Shown here in pieces: positions 14,455 to 21,119 of a stretch of 21,119 nucleotides of DNA. The stretch lies in contig CASEKM010000023.1 of assembly GCA_949288405.1 (NCBI GenBank), positions 1 through 21,119 of the forward strand. The letters are read 5' to 3'. Position numbers and translations under genes: made by a program. Below the pieces are notes generated by a model. That model did no database searches and was not told the DNA's origin. It worked only from the letters and a program-made list of their open reading frames with translations. Every line of letters begins with the position of its first letter. Position 1 is the stretch's first letter. The DNA comes from an uncultured bacterium (GTDB taxonomy: Bacteria; Bacillota; Clostridia; Oscillospirales; Oscillospiraceae).

Positions 14455-14483
14455 ATCATATCCTGTTTCAAAACAAAAAGCAA
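14455..14483 (-). promoter_or_regulatory. Promoter for degV
   Basis: On the minus strand -35 TTGCTT (14478-14483) and -10 TATGAT (14455-14460) are separated by 17 bases in an AT-rich stretch. This leaves a leader of about 50 bases before the degV ATG. The -35 is weak, the -10 good. Confidence 0.5.
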
Positions 14484-14527
14484 TGCGGAAATTTAAAAAT
14501 TCTGAAAAAACCGCCGCCCGCCCCGCC

Positions 14528-14557
14528 TTGACGGGGGGAAGCGGGAGACCGTATAAT
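14528..14557 (+). promoter_or_regulatory. Promoter for uridine phosphorylase
   Basis: TTGACG (14528-14533) and a perfect TATAAT (14552-14557) are separated by 18 bases. Transcription would start near 14564, giving a leader of about 90 bases. That leader contains CTGCGGG and CCCGCAG arms that could form a hairpin before the AAAGGAGGC ribosome-binding site. Confidence 0.68.
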
Positions 14558-14656
14558 GGACCCAGAAAGAGGCCTGCGGGCCGGGGCAGTCCCACGGGTA
14601 TGGCCCGCGCCCCGCAGCAAAGGGCATACATATAACATATAAAGGAGGCAGCTGTT

Positions 14657-15424
14657 ATGCAGGAGCGGGAGCTTCAATTCCACATCCAGTGCGTCCCCGG
14701 CCAGGTGGGCCGGTACTGCATCCTCCCCGGGGACCCGGGGCGGTGTGAGGAGATCGCCCGGTATTTCGACCGTCCGGCCCACGTCCAGACCAACCGGGAG
14801 TTCACCACCTACACCGGCACCCTCCTGGGGGAGCAGGTGAGCGTGGTGTCCACCGGCATCGGCGGGCCCTCGGCGGCCATCGCCATGGAGGAGCTGTGCA
14901 ATTTGGGGGCGGACACCTTTGTGCGGGTGGGTACCTGCGGGGGCATCGCCCTGGAGGTCCAGAGCGGCGACGTGGTGGTGGCCACCGGCGCGGTGCGCAT
15001 GGAGGGGACCAGCCGGGAGTACGCCCCCATCGAGTTCCCGGCGGTGCCCCACTACCAGGTCCTCACCGCCCTGGTCCAGGCGGCCCAAGACCTGGGGAAG
15101 CCCTGGAAGGCCGGGGTGGTCCAGTGCAAGGACTCCTTCTACGGCCAGCACTCCCCCGGCCGGATGCCCGTGTCCTATGAGCTGGAGGAGAAGTGGGAGG
15201 CCTGGAAGCGGCTGGGCGTTTTGGCCAGCGAGATGGAGTCCGCAGCCCTGTTTACCGTGGCCGCCGCCCGAGGCGTCCGGTGCGGCTCCGTCTTCCATGT
15301 GATCTGGAACCAGGAGCGGGAGAAGGCCGGCCTGGACCAGAAGGAGTCCCACGACACCTCCGCCGCCATCCAGGTGGGGGTGGAGACGCTGAAGATCCTC
15401 ATCCGCCGGGACCGGGGGGAGTGA
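14657..15424 (+). CDS. udp: Uridine phosphorylase (PNP/UDP family)
   Basis: A 255-residue nucleoside phosphorylase, most like uridine phosphorylase, which converts uridine and phosphate to uracil and ribose 1-phosphate in pyrimidine salvage. Motifs: phosphate-binding GDPGRCEEIA (about residues 25-34), STGIGGPSAAIAMEEL (about 65-80), VRVGTCGGI (about 91-99), and the ribose-contacting SEMESAALFTVAAARGV (about 191-207). Length matches the family. It starts with ATG at 14657, preceded by AAAGGAGGC, with a strong promoter of its own. It appears monocistronic; the next gene is convergent. Purine specificity cannot be wholly excluded from motifs alone, but the pattern is closer to Udp than to DeoD. 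Confidence 0.85.
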   Translation: MQERELQFHIQCVPGQVGRYCILPGDPGRCEEIARYFDRPAHVQTNREFTTYTGTLLGEQVSVVSTGIGGPSAAIAMEELCNLGADTFVRVGTCGGIALEVQSGDVVVATGAVRMEGTSREYAPIEFPAVPHYQVLTALVQAAQDLGKPWKAGVVQCKDSFYGQHSPGRMPVSYELEEKWEAWKRLGVLASEMESAALFTVAAARGVRCGSVFHVIWNQEREKAGLDQKESHDTSAAIQVGVETLKILIRRDRGE

Positions 15425-15467
15425 GGCCGTTTCCGCCGGTGGGCGCTTTGGCCGCGCGTGGGCCCAA

Positions 15468-16400
15468 TCAGCCCCTCCGCCGGGCCGCCCGGTCAAAGAA
15501 GTCCAGCATGCGGCGGTTGGTCTCCCGGCTCTCCGGCCAGTCCCAGTGGGAGACCTCAAACACGTGGGTGAGCCGCTCCCCCTGCGCCCTGGTCCAGAGG
15601 ATCACCTCGTGCTCCAGGGGGGAGCGGTCCAGGTAGCGGATGAGCCGCCGGCTCTGGGAGAAGTAGGCGTCCGGCTCGCTGGCGATCACCAGAATGGGGG
15701 GCAGGTCCAGGCCGGGGGCGGTGTCCTCAAAGCTGGCGTGGCCGTACAGGGGGGACATCCGCCACCGGGGACCGAAGAAATACCGCTGATACTCCCGGGT
15801 GACCGCCTGGTCCAGGGGCGGGCGGAGGAAGGCGAACCGGTAGATGTCGCACACCCCGTGGGCGATGGCCAGGGCGGTGATCTGGCCGCGGAGGGGCTCC
15901 ACCCCGTACAGGGCCTGGAGGGCGGGGCTCTTTTGGATGCAGGCGGCCAGCCCGGCCAGATGCCCGCCGGCGGAGTCGCCGGTGAGAAGGAGGCGGCCCA
16001 GGTCGAAGCCGTGCTTCGCCCCGTGGTCCTCCAGCCAGTGGAGGCTGGCGAACACGTCCTGGACCTGCTCCCGCAGCCCCACATGGGGCAGCAGGCGGTA
16101 GCTCATCCCCATGACGGCGTACCCCTGGGCGGCCAGAGCCATACAGTAATTTTGGTTCAGCCCCCGGTCTCCGTGCATCCACCCACCCCCGTGGACGTCC
16201 ACCACCGTGGGCAGGGGCCCTGAGGCCCCCGCCGGGCGGTATAGGTTCAGGGTGTGCATGGGGTGTCCGTCCGGCAGGTAGGGGAGACCCTCCAGGACCT
16301 CCACCCCCGGAGGGACGGGCTGCGCCCCCAGCCGGGCGGCATCCCGCCTGGCGTTGCGCCGCCATTTTTCGTCGATCATGCCACGGATGAGAACGCCCAT
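15468..16400 (-). CDS. Alpha/beta hydrolase (hormone-sensitive-lipase-like esterase)
   Basis: A 310-residue serine hydrolase. The oxyanion-hole motif HGGGW (residues 70-74) and the nucleophile elbow GDSAGG (141-146, S143) define the HSL/family IV-like group of esterases and feruloyl-esterase-like enzymes. Likely acid D244 (ASEPDAY) and base H279 (LTHVF) complete the triad. No signal peptide is seen, so it is probably cytoplasmic. The ATG at 16400 is chosen because it has a good GGAGG site 7 bases upstream; a longer in-frame reading to 16541 would run backwards through the ferredoxin terminator and is unlikely. The substrate is unknown. The gene lies 30 bases beyond that terminator, with no promoter evident in between. 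Confidence 0.82.
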   Translation of the reverse strand: MGVLIRGMIDEKWRRNARRDAARLGAQPVPPGVEVLEGLPYLPDGHPMHTLNLYRPAGASGPLPTVVDVHGGGWMHGDRGLNQNYCMALAAQGYAVMGMSYRLLPHVGLREQVQDVFASLHWLEDHGAKHGFDLGRLLLTGDSAGGHLAGLAACIQKSPALQALYGVEPLRGQITALAIAHGVCDIYRFAFLRPPLDQAVTREYQRYFFGPRWRMSPLYGHASFEDTAPGLDLPPILVIASEPDAYFSQSRRLIRYLDRSPLEHEVILWTRAQGERLTHVFEVSHWDWPESRETNRRMLDFFDRAARRRG

Positions 16401-16430
16401 AAAAATGCCTCCTGAGTTCGAAAAAATGGA

Positions 16431-16463
16431 AAAACAGCCCCGGCCAGCGGCCGGGGCTGTTTT
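16431..16463. terminator. Strong, near-symmetrical terminator after the ferredoxin gene
   Basis: AAAACAGCCCCGGCC (16431-16445) and GGCCGGGGCTGTTTT (16449-16463) form a perfect 15-base stem with a 3-base loop, flanked by A-runs on one side and T-runs on the other. It should stop leftward transcription from the ferredoxin gene and could work in both directions. Confidence 0.88.
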
Positions 16464-16476
16464 CTTTCTGTGGAAC

Positions 16477-16647
16477 TTAGCCCTCAGAGATCGCGCCCAT
16501 GGGGCAGGTACCGGCGCAGGAACCGCAGTCCAGGCAGGCACCGGCGTCGATCACATAATGAGCGTCGCCCTGAGAAATGGCGCCCACGGGGCAGGCATCC
16601 GCGCAGGAACCACAGCTGATGCAAGCATCGCTAATGACATAAGCCAT
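16477..16647 (-). CDS. 2[4Fe-4S] clostridial-type ferredoxin
   Basis: A 56-residue ferredoxin that carries low-potential electrons in the cytoplasm, for example between pyruvate:ferredoxin oxidoreductase, hydrogenase and Rnf. Two classical motifs bind the two cubane clusters: C9, C12, C15 and C19 followed by Pro (CISCGSCADACP), and C38, C41, C44 and C48 followed by Pro (CLDCGSCAGTCP). The pseudo-twofold repeat (GAIS after each motif) and the length are exactly those of clostridial ferredoxins. It starts with ATG at 16645-16647 behind AGGGAGGTG, has its own promoter and is closed by a very strong terminator. This arrangement fits a highly expressed single gene. A longer overlapping reading frame at 16551-16757 in another frame is not coding. 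Confidence 0.95.
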   Translation of the reverse strand: MAYVISDACISCGSCADACPVGAISQGDAHYVIDAGACLDCGSCAGTCPMGAISEG

Positions 16648-16677
16648 TGGAATACACCTCCCTTAAATGTACATCTT

Positions 16678-16705
16678 ATTTTATCACAACTTTTTAAAAA
16701 TGCAA
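16678..16705 (-). promoter_or_regulatory. Promoter for the ferredoxin gene
   Basis: On the minus strand, in a strikingly AT-rich island, -35 TTGCAT (16700-16705) is followed after 16 bases by TAAAAT (16678-16683), with an extended -10 TG directly before it. The leader is about 25 bases and includes AGGGAGGTG. Confidence 0.62.
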
Positions 16706-16864
16706 GGGGAAATTCATCCTGGTTTTCTCCCCGGAAGCGCGCGTCCCCACGCTTCATTCCCCATCCTGACTAATCCCGCGGAAAACCGGGCATAGTGAAG
16801 CTGTCCCCTCTCCGGGCGGAGGTCCGTGGGGGGGGAGAGTACAGAAGATTGTGAGGGAAGAAAT

Positions 16865-19318
16865 ATGGCGGACAGCCGTTTTACATCCACCGCCCTGGGG
16901 GCCATCCGGCTGGCCCAGGAGAACGCCGCCCGGCTGGGGCACAGCTATGTGGGCAGCGAGCACCTGCTGCTGGCCCTGGCCAGCCAGGAGTACAGCCTGG
17001 CCGCCCGGATGCTGAAGGAGGCCGGGGCGGACGGCCAGACGCTGCGGGCGGCCATCGCCCAGCTGGTGGGGACCGGGGTGCCCGGCCGCACCCTTCACCA
17101 GGGGCTCACGCCCCAGTGCTGTCAGGTGATCCGGCAGGCGGCGGCGGAGTGCCGGCGGCTGGACCAGAGCGCCGTCAGCGCGGAGCACCTGCTGCTGGGG
17201 CTGCTGAAGGAGCCCTCCAGCTCTGCGGTGCGGCTGCTGACCGACTGCCAGGTGGACAGCAAGGAGCTCTATCGGGCGGTGTGCGCCTCCCTGGGCGGGG
17301 AGGAGAACCCCCTCCGCCCTCTGCGGAGCCGGGAGGGGGAGCGCCTGTCCGGGGACACCAGGCAGCTGGACCAGTGCGCCCGGGACCTGACGAGGATGGC
17401 CGCCGACGGCCGTCTGGACCCGGTGATCGGCCGGGAGGCGGAGCTGGAGCGGGTGATCCAGATCCTCTCCCGGCGCACCAAGCACAACCCCGCCCTCATC
17501 GGGGAGCCCGGCGTGGGCAAGACAGCGGTGGCGGAGGGACTGGCCCTGGCCATTGCCGACGGCACCGCCCCCGCCCACCTGCTGGGCAAGCGGGTGTGCG
17601 CCCTGGACCTGTCCGCCATGGTGGCGGGCACCAAGTACCGGGGGGAGTTTGAGGAGAAGCTCAAGCACGTCCTCCAGGAGGTGCGCCGGGCGGGCAATGT
17701 GATCCTGTTCATCGACGAGCTCCACACCATCGTGGGGGCCGGTTCCGCCGAGGGGGCCATCGACGCGGCCAACATTTTAAAGCCCGCCCTCTCCCGGGGT
17801 GAGATCCAGGTGATCGGGGCCACCACCCTGGACGAGTACCGGAAGTATATCGAAAAGGACTCCGCCCTGGAGCGGCGGTTCCAGCCGGTGACGGTCCGGG
17901 AGCCCACCCGGGAGGAGACCCTGGCCATTCTCCGGGGCCTTCGGAGCCGGTACGAGTCCCACCACCACCTGACCATCACCGACCGCTGCCTGGAGGCGGC
18001 GGTGGACCTGTCCATCCGCTATCTGCCGGAGCGGTTTCTCCCGGACAAGGCCATCGACCTGGTGGATGAGGCGGCCTCCCAGGCCCGGCTGTCCGCCCGG
18101 GCCCTGCCCCCGGAGCTGAAGTCCCTGGAGGAGCGGGCGGTGCAGGCTGGGCGGCAGCTGGCCCAGGCCATTCGAAAGCAGGACTTTGAGGAGGCCGCCA
18201 TGCTCCGGGACGCGGAGGGAGATTTCCGGCGGGAGCTGGAGGCGGGGCGCCGCCGCTGGCAGAGAAAACAGCCCCACCAGACGGTGGGGGAGGAGCACGT
18301 CCGGGCGGTGCTGTCCCAGTGGACCGGGGTCCCCGTGTCCGACCCGGACGAGACCGACCGGCGGGCGCTGTTGGAGCTGGAGGAGACGCTGCGCCGGGAC
18401 CTGCTGGGCCAGGACCGGGCGGTGGAGGCGGTGGCCCGGGCCGTCCGCCGCAGCCGCCTGGGGCTGAAGGACCCCCGGCGGCCGGTGGGGTGCTTCCTGC
18501 TGCTGGGGCCCACCGGGGTGGGCAAGACCCAGCTGTGCCGCTCCCTGGCCCGGGCCCTGTTCGGCAGCCGGGACGCCCTGCTGCGCTTTGACATGTCCGA
18601 GTATATGGAGGCCCATTCCGTCTCCCGCCTCATCGGCTCACCCCCCGGCTATGTGGGCCACGAGGAGGGGGGCCAGCTCACCGAGCGGGTGCGGCGGAAG
18701 CCCTGGTCGGTGGTGCTGCTGGACGAGCTGGAGAAGGCCCACCGGGACGTGTGGTCCATCCTCCTCCAGGTGATGGAGGAGGGGGTGCTCACCGATTCCC
18801 AGGGGCGGAAGACCGACTTTCGGAACACGGTGCTGGTGATGACCTCCAACCTGGGGGCGCGGCACTTCCGTCAAAAAGCCCGGCTGGGCTTCTCCCAGGG
18901 GGGAGAGGAGGACCGCTCCGCCCTGGAGGGGGCGGTGCTGGAGGAGGCCAGGAGGACCTTTGCTCCGGAGTTCCTCAACCGCCTGGACGCCGCCCTGGTG
19001 TTCCATCCCCTGGACGGGGAGACCTTGGCCGCCATCACCCGGCAGCTCCTGGCGCAGACCGGGGAGCGGCTGGCCGCCCAGGGGATCTCCCTCCAGGTGG
19101 AGGAGGGGGCGGTGGACCTGCTGGCCCGGAGCGGCCGGGACCGGGATTACGGGGCCCGCCCCCTCCGCCGGGCCATCGCCGCACAGGTGGAGGACCCCGC
19201 CGCCGACCTGATGCTGGAGGGGTGCCTCAGGCGGGGGGACACCCTCCAGGTGACGGAGGAGGATGGCAGGCTCCAGGTGCGGCCCGGGCCCCAGGGGCCG
19301 CCCCCCGCCGCAGAGTAG
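16865..19318 (+). CDS. clpC: ATP-dependent Clp protease ATP-binding subunit ClpC
   Basis: An 817-residue HSP100 unfoldase that feeds substrates into ClpP. The N-domain has two Clp-N repeats (about 1-145). NBD1 has Walker A GEPGVGKT (213-220) and Walker B VILFIDELHT (about 280-289). The short middle domain contains a UVR-like segment (QDFEEAAMLRDAE), diagnostic of ClpC rather than ClpB or ClpA. NBD2 has Walker A GPTGVGKT (548-555), Walker B VVLLDELEKAH, and an LGF loop (674-676) of the type that docks on ClpP. The ATG at 16865 is chosen over an upstream GTG because GAGGGAAG precedes it and the N-domain starts there. It stands alone: the usual Bacillus neighbours ctsR, mcsA and mcsB are absent, and I saw no CtsR heptad repeats or CIRCE element upstream. 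Confidence 0.92.
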   Translation: MADSRFTSTALGAIRLAQENAARLGHSYVGSEHLLLALASQEYSLAARMLKEAGADGQTLRAAIAQLVGTGVPGRTLHQGLTPQCCQVIRQAAAECRRLDQSAVSAEHLLLGLLKEPSSSAVRLLTDCQVDSKELYRAVCASLGGEENPLRPLRSREGERLSGDTRQLDQCARDLTRMAADGRLDPVIGREAELERVIQILSRRTKHNPALIGEPGVGKTAVAEGLALAIADGTAPAHLLGKRVCALDLSAMVAGTKYRGEFEEKLKHVLQEVRRAGNVILFIDELHTIVGAGSAEGAIDAANILKPALSRGEIQVIGATTLDEYRKYIEKDSALERRFQPVTVREPTREETLAILRGLRSRYESHHHLTITDRCLEAAVDLSIRYLPERFLPDKAIDLVDEAASQARLSARALPPELKSLEERAVQAGRQLAQAIRKQDFEEAAMLRDAEGDFRRELEAGRRRWQRKQPHQTVGEEHVRAVLSQWTGVPVSDPDETDRRALLELEETLRRDLLGQDRAVEAVARAVRRSRLGLKDPRRPVGCFLLLGPTGVGKTQLCRSLARALFGSRDALLRFDMSEYMEAHSVSRLIGSPPGYVGHEEGGQLTERVRRKPWSVVLLDELEKAHRDVWSILLQVMEEGVLTDSQGRKTDFRNTVLVMTSNLGARHFRQKARLGFSQGGEEDRSALEGAVLEEARRTFAPEFLNRLDAALVFHPLDGETLAAITRQLLAQTGERLAAQGISLQVEEGAVDLLARSGRDRDYGARPLRRAIAAQVEDPAADLMLEGCLRRGDTLQVTEEDGRLQVRPGPQGPPPAAE

Positions 19319-19364
19319 ACAGTATGAATATAATATTGAAAACTAGATTTGGTGATTTTTTATA

Positions 19365-19393
19365 TTGATATTCCGCCGGGGGGCGGGTATACT
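19365..19393 (+). promoter_or_regulatory. Promoter for the hemolysin III gene
   Basis: TTGATA (19365-19370) and TATACT (19388-19393) are separated by exactly 17 bases at the edge of a short AT-rich island after clpC. Transcription would start near 19400, giving a leader of about 70 bases with a GC-rich, self-complementary stretch. Confidence 0.7.
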
Positions 19394-19469
19394 GTAGATA
19401 AGCTCAAGCAGTATTTCCCGGTCCCCTTCCGGGGGCCGGCCCCGTCTCCCGCGGAAAGGAGTGTTTTTC

Positions 19470-20192
19470 ATGCGAGGATCTGCCATCTCTCTTCACAATG
19501 CCGCCGTTCCCCGGGTCAAGCCCCGCCGGAAGAAGGAGGTGCGGGATCCCTACGACGGCCTGCGGCCCTGGTCGGCCATCACCCACGGCGTGGGGGCCGT
19601 GCTGGCGGTGCTGGGCACAGTGCTGCTGGCGGTCCGGTCCGTTCTGGCGGGGAGCTGGCTCCACCTGGCGGTGTTTTTGATCTACGGCCTGTCCATGATC
19701 TGCCTGTACACGGCCAGCACCCTGTACCACTGCGTCAACACCACCCCGGCCAAGCGCATCGCCCTGCGGAAGTACGACCACTGCTCCATCTACCTGCTCA
19801 TCGCCGGGAGCTACACCCCCATCTGCGCCACCGTCCTCCTGGGGGACGGGGGGATCCCCCTGCTGTCGGTGATCTGGGCCCTGGCCTTTGCTGGGATCAT
19901 TCTCACCATCGCCAAGCTGGAGATCCCCCGCTGGCTCACCAGCGTGATCTACCTGTTTATGGGCTGGCTGTCCCTGGCGGCCATCGTTCCCCTGGTGCGG
20001 CTGCTGCCCACGGCGGGGATGGTGTGGCTGGTGGCCGGGGGACTGCTGTACACCGTGGGGGGCGTGCTGTACGCCGTCAAGTGGCCCGGCCGGAACAACC
20101 CCCGGTTCGGCTGCCACGAGATCTTCCACGTGTTTATCCTCCTGGGCTCCCTGTGCCACTTCTTCCTGATGTACCAGGTGATCGCGCCCTGA
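19470..20192 (+). CDS. Hemolysin III / PAQR-family (TrhA-like) membrane protein
   Basis: A 240-residue protein with about seven membrane helices, from the bacterial hemolysin III (YqfA/TrhA) branch of the PAQR superfamily. Typical motifs: DPYDGLRPWSAITHGVGAVLA at the N-terminus, CLYTASTLYHCV (helix 2, with the conserved Ser and His), LRKYDHCSIYLLIAGSYTPI (Asp-His), and the C-terminal HEIFHVFILLGSLCHFF, which supplies the conserved histidines of the putative metal site. Bacterial members have been linked to membrane-energetics and lipid homeostasis; true haemolytic activity is rarely shown. ATG at 19470 is preferred over an in-frame GTG at 19461 because the AAAGGAG site overlaps the GTG. It has its own promoter and a strong terminator, so it appears monocistronic. 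Confidence 0.88.
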   Translation: MRGSAISLHNAAVPRVKPRRKKEVRDPYDGLRPWSAITHGVGAVLAVLGTVLLAVRSVLAGSWLHLAVFLIYGLSMICLYTASTLYHCVNTTPAKRIALRKYDHCSIYLLIAGSYTPICATVLLGDGGIPLLSVIWALAFAGIILTIAKLEIPRWLTSVIYLFMGWLSLAAIVPLVRLLPTAGMVWLVAGGLLYTVGGVLYAVKWPGRNNPRFGCHEIFHVFILLGSLCHFFLMYQVIAP

Positions 20193-20204
20193 GACAGGGC
20201 GTTG

Positions 20205-20245
20205 AAACGCGCTCCGGTCTGTGTCTGGGACCGGAGCGCGTTTTT
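20205..20245 (+). terminator. Rho-independent terminator of the hemolysin III gene
   Basis: CGCGCTCCGGTC (20208-20219) and GACCGGAGCGCG (20229-20240) form a perfect 12-base stem, preceded by AAA and followed by TTTTT. It begins about 13 bases after the stop codon. Confidence 0.92.
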
Positions 20246-20277
20246 CTGCCTGTTGGGGGAAGCGCGCAGGCAGGGCT

Positions 20278-20370
20278 CCCTCCAAGGTAGGGGCGGCCCT
20301 TGGCCGCCCACACCCCCTCCGTCACGGCTTCGCCGTGACACCTCCCCCGTCAAGGGGGAGGCTTGGAGGG
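20278..20370. repeat. Composite palindromic repeat with three internal hairpins
   Basis: This lies in the 305-base gene-free stretch 20193-20497. The ends are a perfect 9-base inverted repeat (CCCTCCAAG at 20278-20286, CTTGGAGGG at 20362-20370). Inside are three consecutive perfect hairpins: GGGCGGCC-CTT-GGCCGCCC (20291-20309), GTCACGGC-TTC-GCCGTGAC (20321-20339), and CCTCCCCC...GGGGGAGG (20341-20361). The sequence type, especially CTCCGTCACGGCTTCGCCGTGAC, recalls abundant REP/MITE-like repeats of gut Firmicutes, though no search was possible. No coding potential is supported; the open frame across it is an accident. Confidence 0.75.
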
Positions 20371-20408
20371 ATGCGCCCCACTCCACGCACCTGCTCCAGG
20401 ATTTGCCC

Positions 20409-20442
20409 ACTCTACATTCTGCATTCCTGCATTTTTCATTTC
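20409..20442. repeat. Degenerate TTCTGCATTC-type tract
   Basis: A T/C-rich tract of imperfect ATTC/GCATT units (ACTCTACATTCTGCATTCC and onward) lies between the composite repeat and the MATE terminator. It shares the 11-mer ATTCTGCATTC with the degV end (13479-13489). Confidence 0.4.
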
Positions 20443-20444
20443 CC

Positions 20445-20482
20445 AAAAAGCATCCCCCGCCTCTGACGAACAGGGGCGGGGG
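20445..20482 (-). terminator. Rho-independent terminator of the MATE exporter gene
   Basis: On the minus strand CCCCCGCCCC (20473-20482) pairs, with one mismatch, with GAGGCGGGGG (20454-20463), followed by ATGC and TTTTT. It lies 16 bases beyond the stop codon of the exporter and faces the hemolysin III terminator across the repeat. Confidence 0.8.
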
Positions 20483-20497
20483 AGTTCTGCGTTTGGG

Positions 20498-21119
20498 TTA
20501 CTTTTTGGGCTGGGACAGGGGCTTGATCTCCGTCTGATACACCCGGCGCAGGAAGATGGTGCACAGGGTCAGGGAGAACAGCTCAGCCACGGGGAAGGCC
20601 CACCACACCAGGCCCAGGTCCCCGGACAGGGACAGCAGGAAGCCCACGGGCAGGAGGACCACCAGCTGGCGCACCACAGAGACGGCCAGGGACAGCACAC
20701 CGTGGCCCAGGGCCTGGAACACGGAGGAGCAGACGATGGCGTATCCGGCGAACAGGAAGCTGAGCGAGATGGTCCGCAGGGCGGGCACGCCGATGGCCAC
20801 CATGTCGCCGGTGCTGCCCTCAGACTGGAACAGGTCCAGGAGAACGTGGGGGACCAGCTGGAAGATGAGCAGGCCCACCATCATGATGCACACCGCGTAG
20901 GTGACGCTGTAGCGGATGGTTTTGGTGATCCGGTCCGGGCGGCGGGCCCCGTAGTTGAAGGCCACGATGGGCACCATGCCGTTATTTAGGCCGAAGACGG
21001 GCATGAAGATGAAGGACTGAAGCTTGAAGTACACGCCGAAGACCGCCGTGGCGGTGGTGGTGAAGGCGATGAGGATCTTGTTCATGCCGAAGACCATCAC
21101 CGAGCCGATGGACTGCATG
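20498..21119 (-). CDS. MATE-family multidrug exporter, C-terminal part
   Basis: The last roughly 207 residues of a MATE efflux protein; the gene continues beyond the right edge. MATE proteins are usually about 450 residues, so only the second six-helix half is seen, and the Met at 21118 is probably internal. Family features: GVYFKLQSFIFMPVFGLNNGMVPIVAFNYGARRPDRI, the conserved second-half entry helix with its loop, then helices ending in ALRTISLSFLFAGYAIVCSSVFQALGHG and a final FLRRVYQTEIKPL. It would export organic cations or drugs using Na+ or H+ gradients; the actual substrate is unknown. The stop is TAA and a terminator follows. Confidence 0.88.
   Translation of the reverse strand, partial: MQSIGSVMVFGMNKILIAFTTTATAVFGVYFKLQSFIFMPVFGLNNGMVPIVAFNYGARRPDRITKTIRYSVTYAVCIMMVGLLIFQLVPHVLLDLFQSEGSTGDMVAIGVPALRTISLSFLFAGYAIVCSSVFQALGHGVLSLAVSVVRQLVVLLPVGFLLSLSGDLGLVWWAFPVAELFSLTLCTIFLRRVYQTEIKPLSQPKK

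Noticed and set aside
16401..16541. N-terminal extension of the alpha/beta hydrolase up to an ATG at 16541
   Set aside because: It would translate the ferredoxin terminator stem and part of the ferredoxin gene; the ATG at 16400 has a proper GGAGG site.
16551..16757. 68-residue minus-strand frame overlapping the ferredoxin gene
   Set aside because: The ferredoxin in another frame has both complete 4Fe-4S motifs, a promoter and a ribosome-binding site; this frame has nothing recognisable.
16750..16864. Possible clpC promoter CTGACT and CATAGT
   Set aside because: The spacer is 19 bases and both boxes are weak, so it is not reported as a feature.
20202..20537. Plus-strand open frames across the gene-free region after hemolysin III
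   Set aside because: They start inside a terminator and pass through palindromic repeats and a second terminator; coding is not supported.
1..21119. CRISPR array, tRNA, rRNA, toxin-antitoxin, phage or transposase genes
   Set aside because: I looked on both strands for regular direct repeats, cloverleaf-like segments, integrase or transposase motifs and small paired genes, and saw none that could be supported.

Overview
The window is chromosomal, GC-rich bacterial DNA with tightly packed genes. It looks like a high-GC member of the clostridial order Oscillospirales (Flavonifractor / Pseudoflavonifractor / Lawsonibacter-like). This placement is inferred from Firmicutes-type gene content (WalRK with YycH and YycI, ClpC, an 8-Cys clostridial ferredoxin, DegV, DUF4358 lipoproteins), strong purine-rich Shine-Dalgarno sites, and short structured repeats of a kind familiar from gut clostridia. 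No rRNA, tRNA, CRISPR, phage or transposase gene was seen.

Layout. 1-204 (-) is the start of an ABC-transporter ATPase running off the left edge, preceded on the same strand by the rRNA methyltransferase gene rlmA (338-1168, -). A divergent promoter region separates rlmA from a rightward operon (1389-7356): a Nudix ADP-ribose pyrophosphatase, response regulator WalR, sensor kinase WalK, the membrane regulators YycH/WalH and YycI/WalI, and a flavodoxin-fold NAD(P)H:FMN reductase, closed by a terminator. A structured MITE-like repeat sits between walR and walK.

7395-14398 is all leftward: a lipoprotein with two Asp-boxes, a PiT phosphate transporter, a DinB-type Y-family DNA polymerase, a DUF4358 lipoprotein, an SGNH-hydrolase lipoprotein, the two halves of a ThrE-type amino-acid exporter, and a DegV/FakB fatty-acid-binding protein. 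The polymerase has its own consensus promoter with a LexA-like box abutting it, yet appears to lack about 18-20 residues of the conserved palm.

14657-15424 (+) is a uridine phosphorylase. It converges on an alpha/beta hydrolase (15468-16400, -), which lies downstream of a 56-residue 2[4Fe-4S] ferredoxin (16477-16647, -) and its terminator. 16865-19318 (+) is a stand-alone ClpC and 19470-20192 (+) a hemolysin III/PAQR membrane protein. A 305-base gene-free stretch then carries two facing terminators around a composite repeat. A MATE exporter (-) runs off the right edge.

Functionally this is mostly core or near-core material: cell-envelope sensing (WalRK-HI), protein quality control (ClpC), nucleotide salvage and housekeeping (Nudix, Udp), transport and a lesion-bypass polymerase. 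I do not see a convincing previously undescribed multi-gene system. The best leads are small scale: the polymerase deletion with its LexA-like operator, the repeat inside walRK, the hairpin over the PiT start codon, and the composite repeat at 20278-20370.
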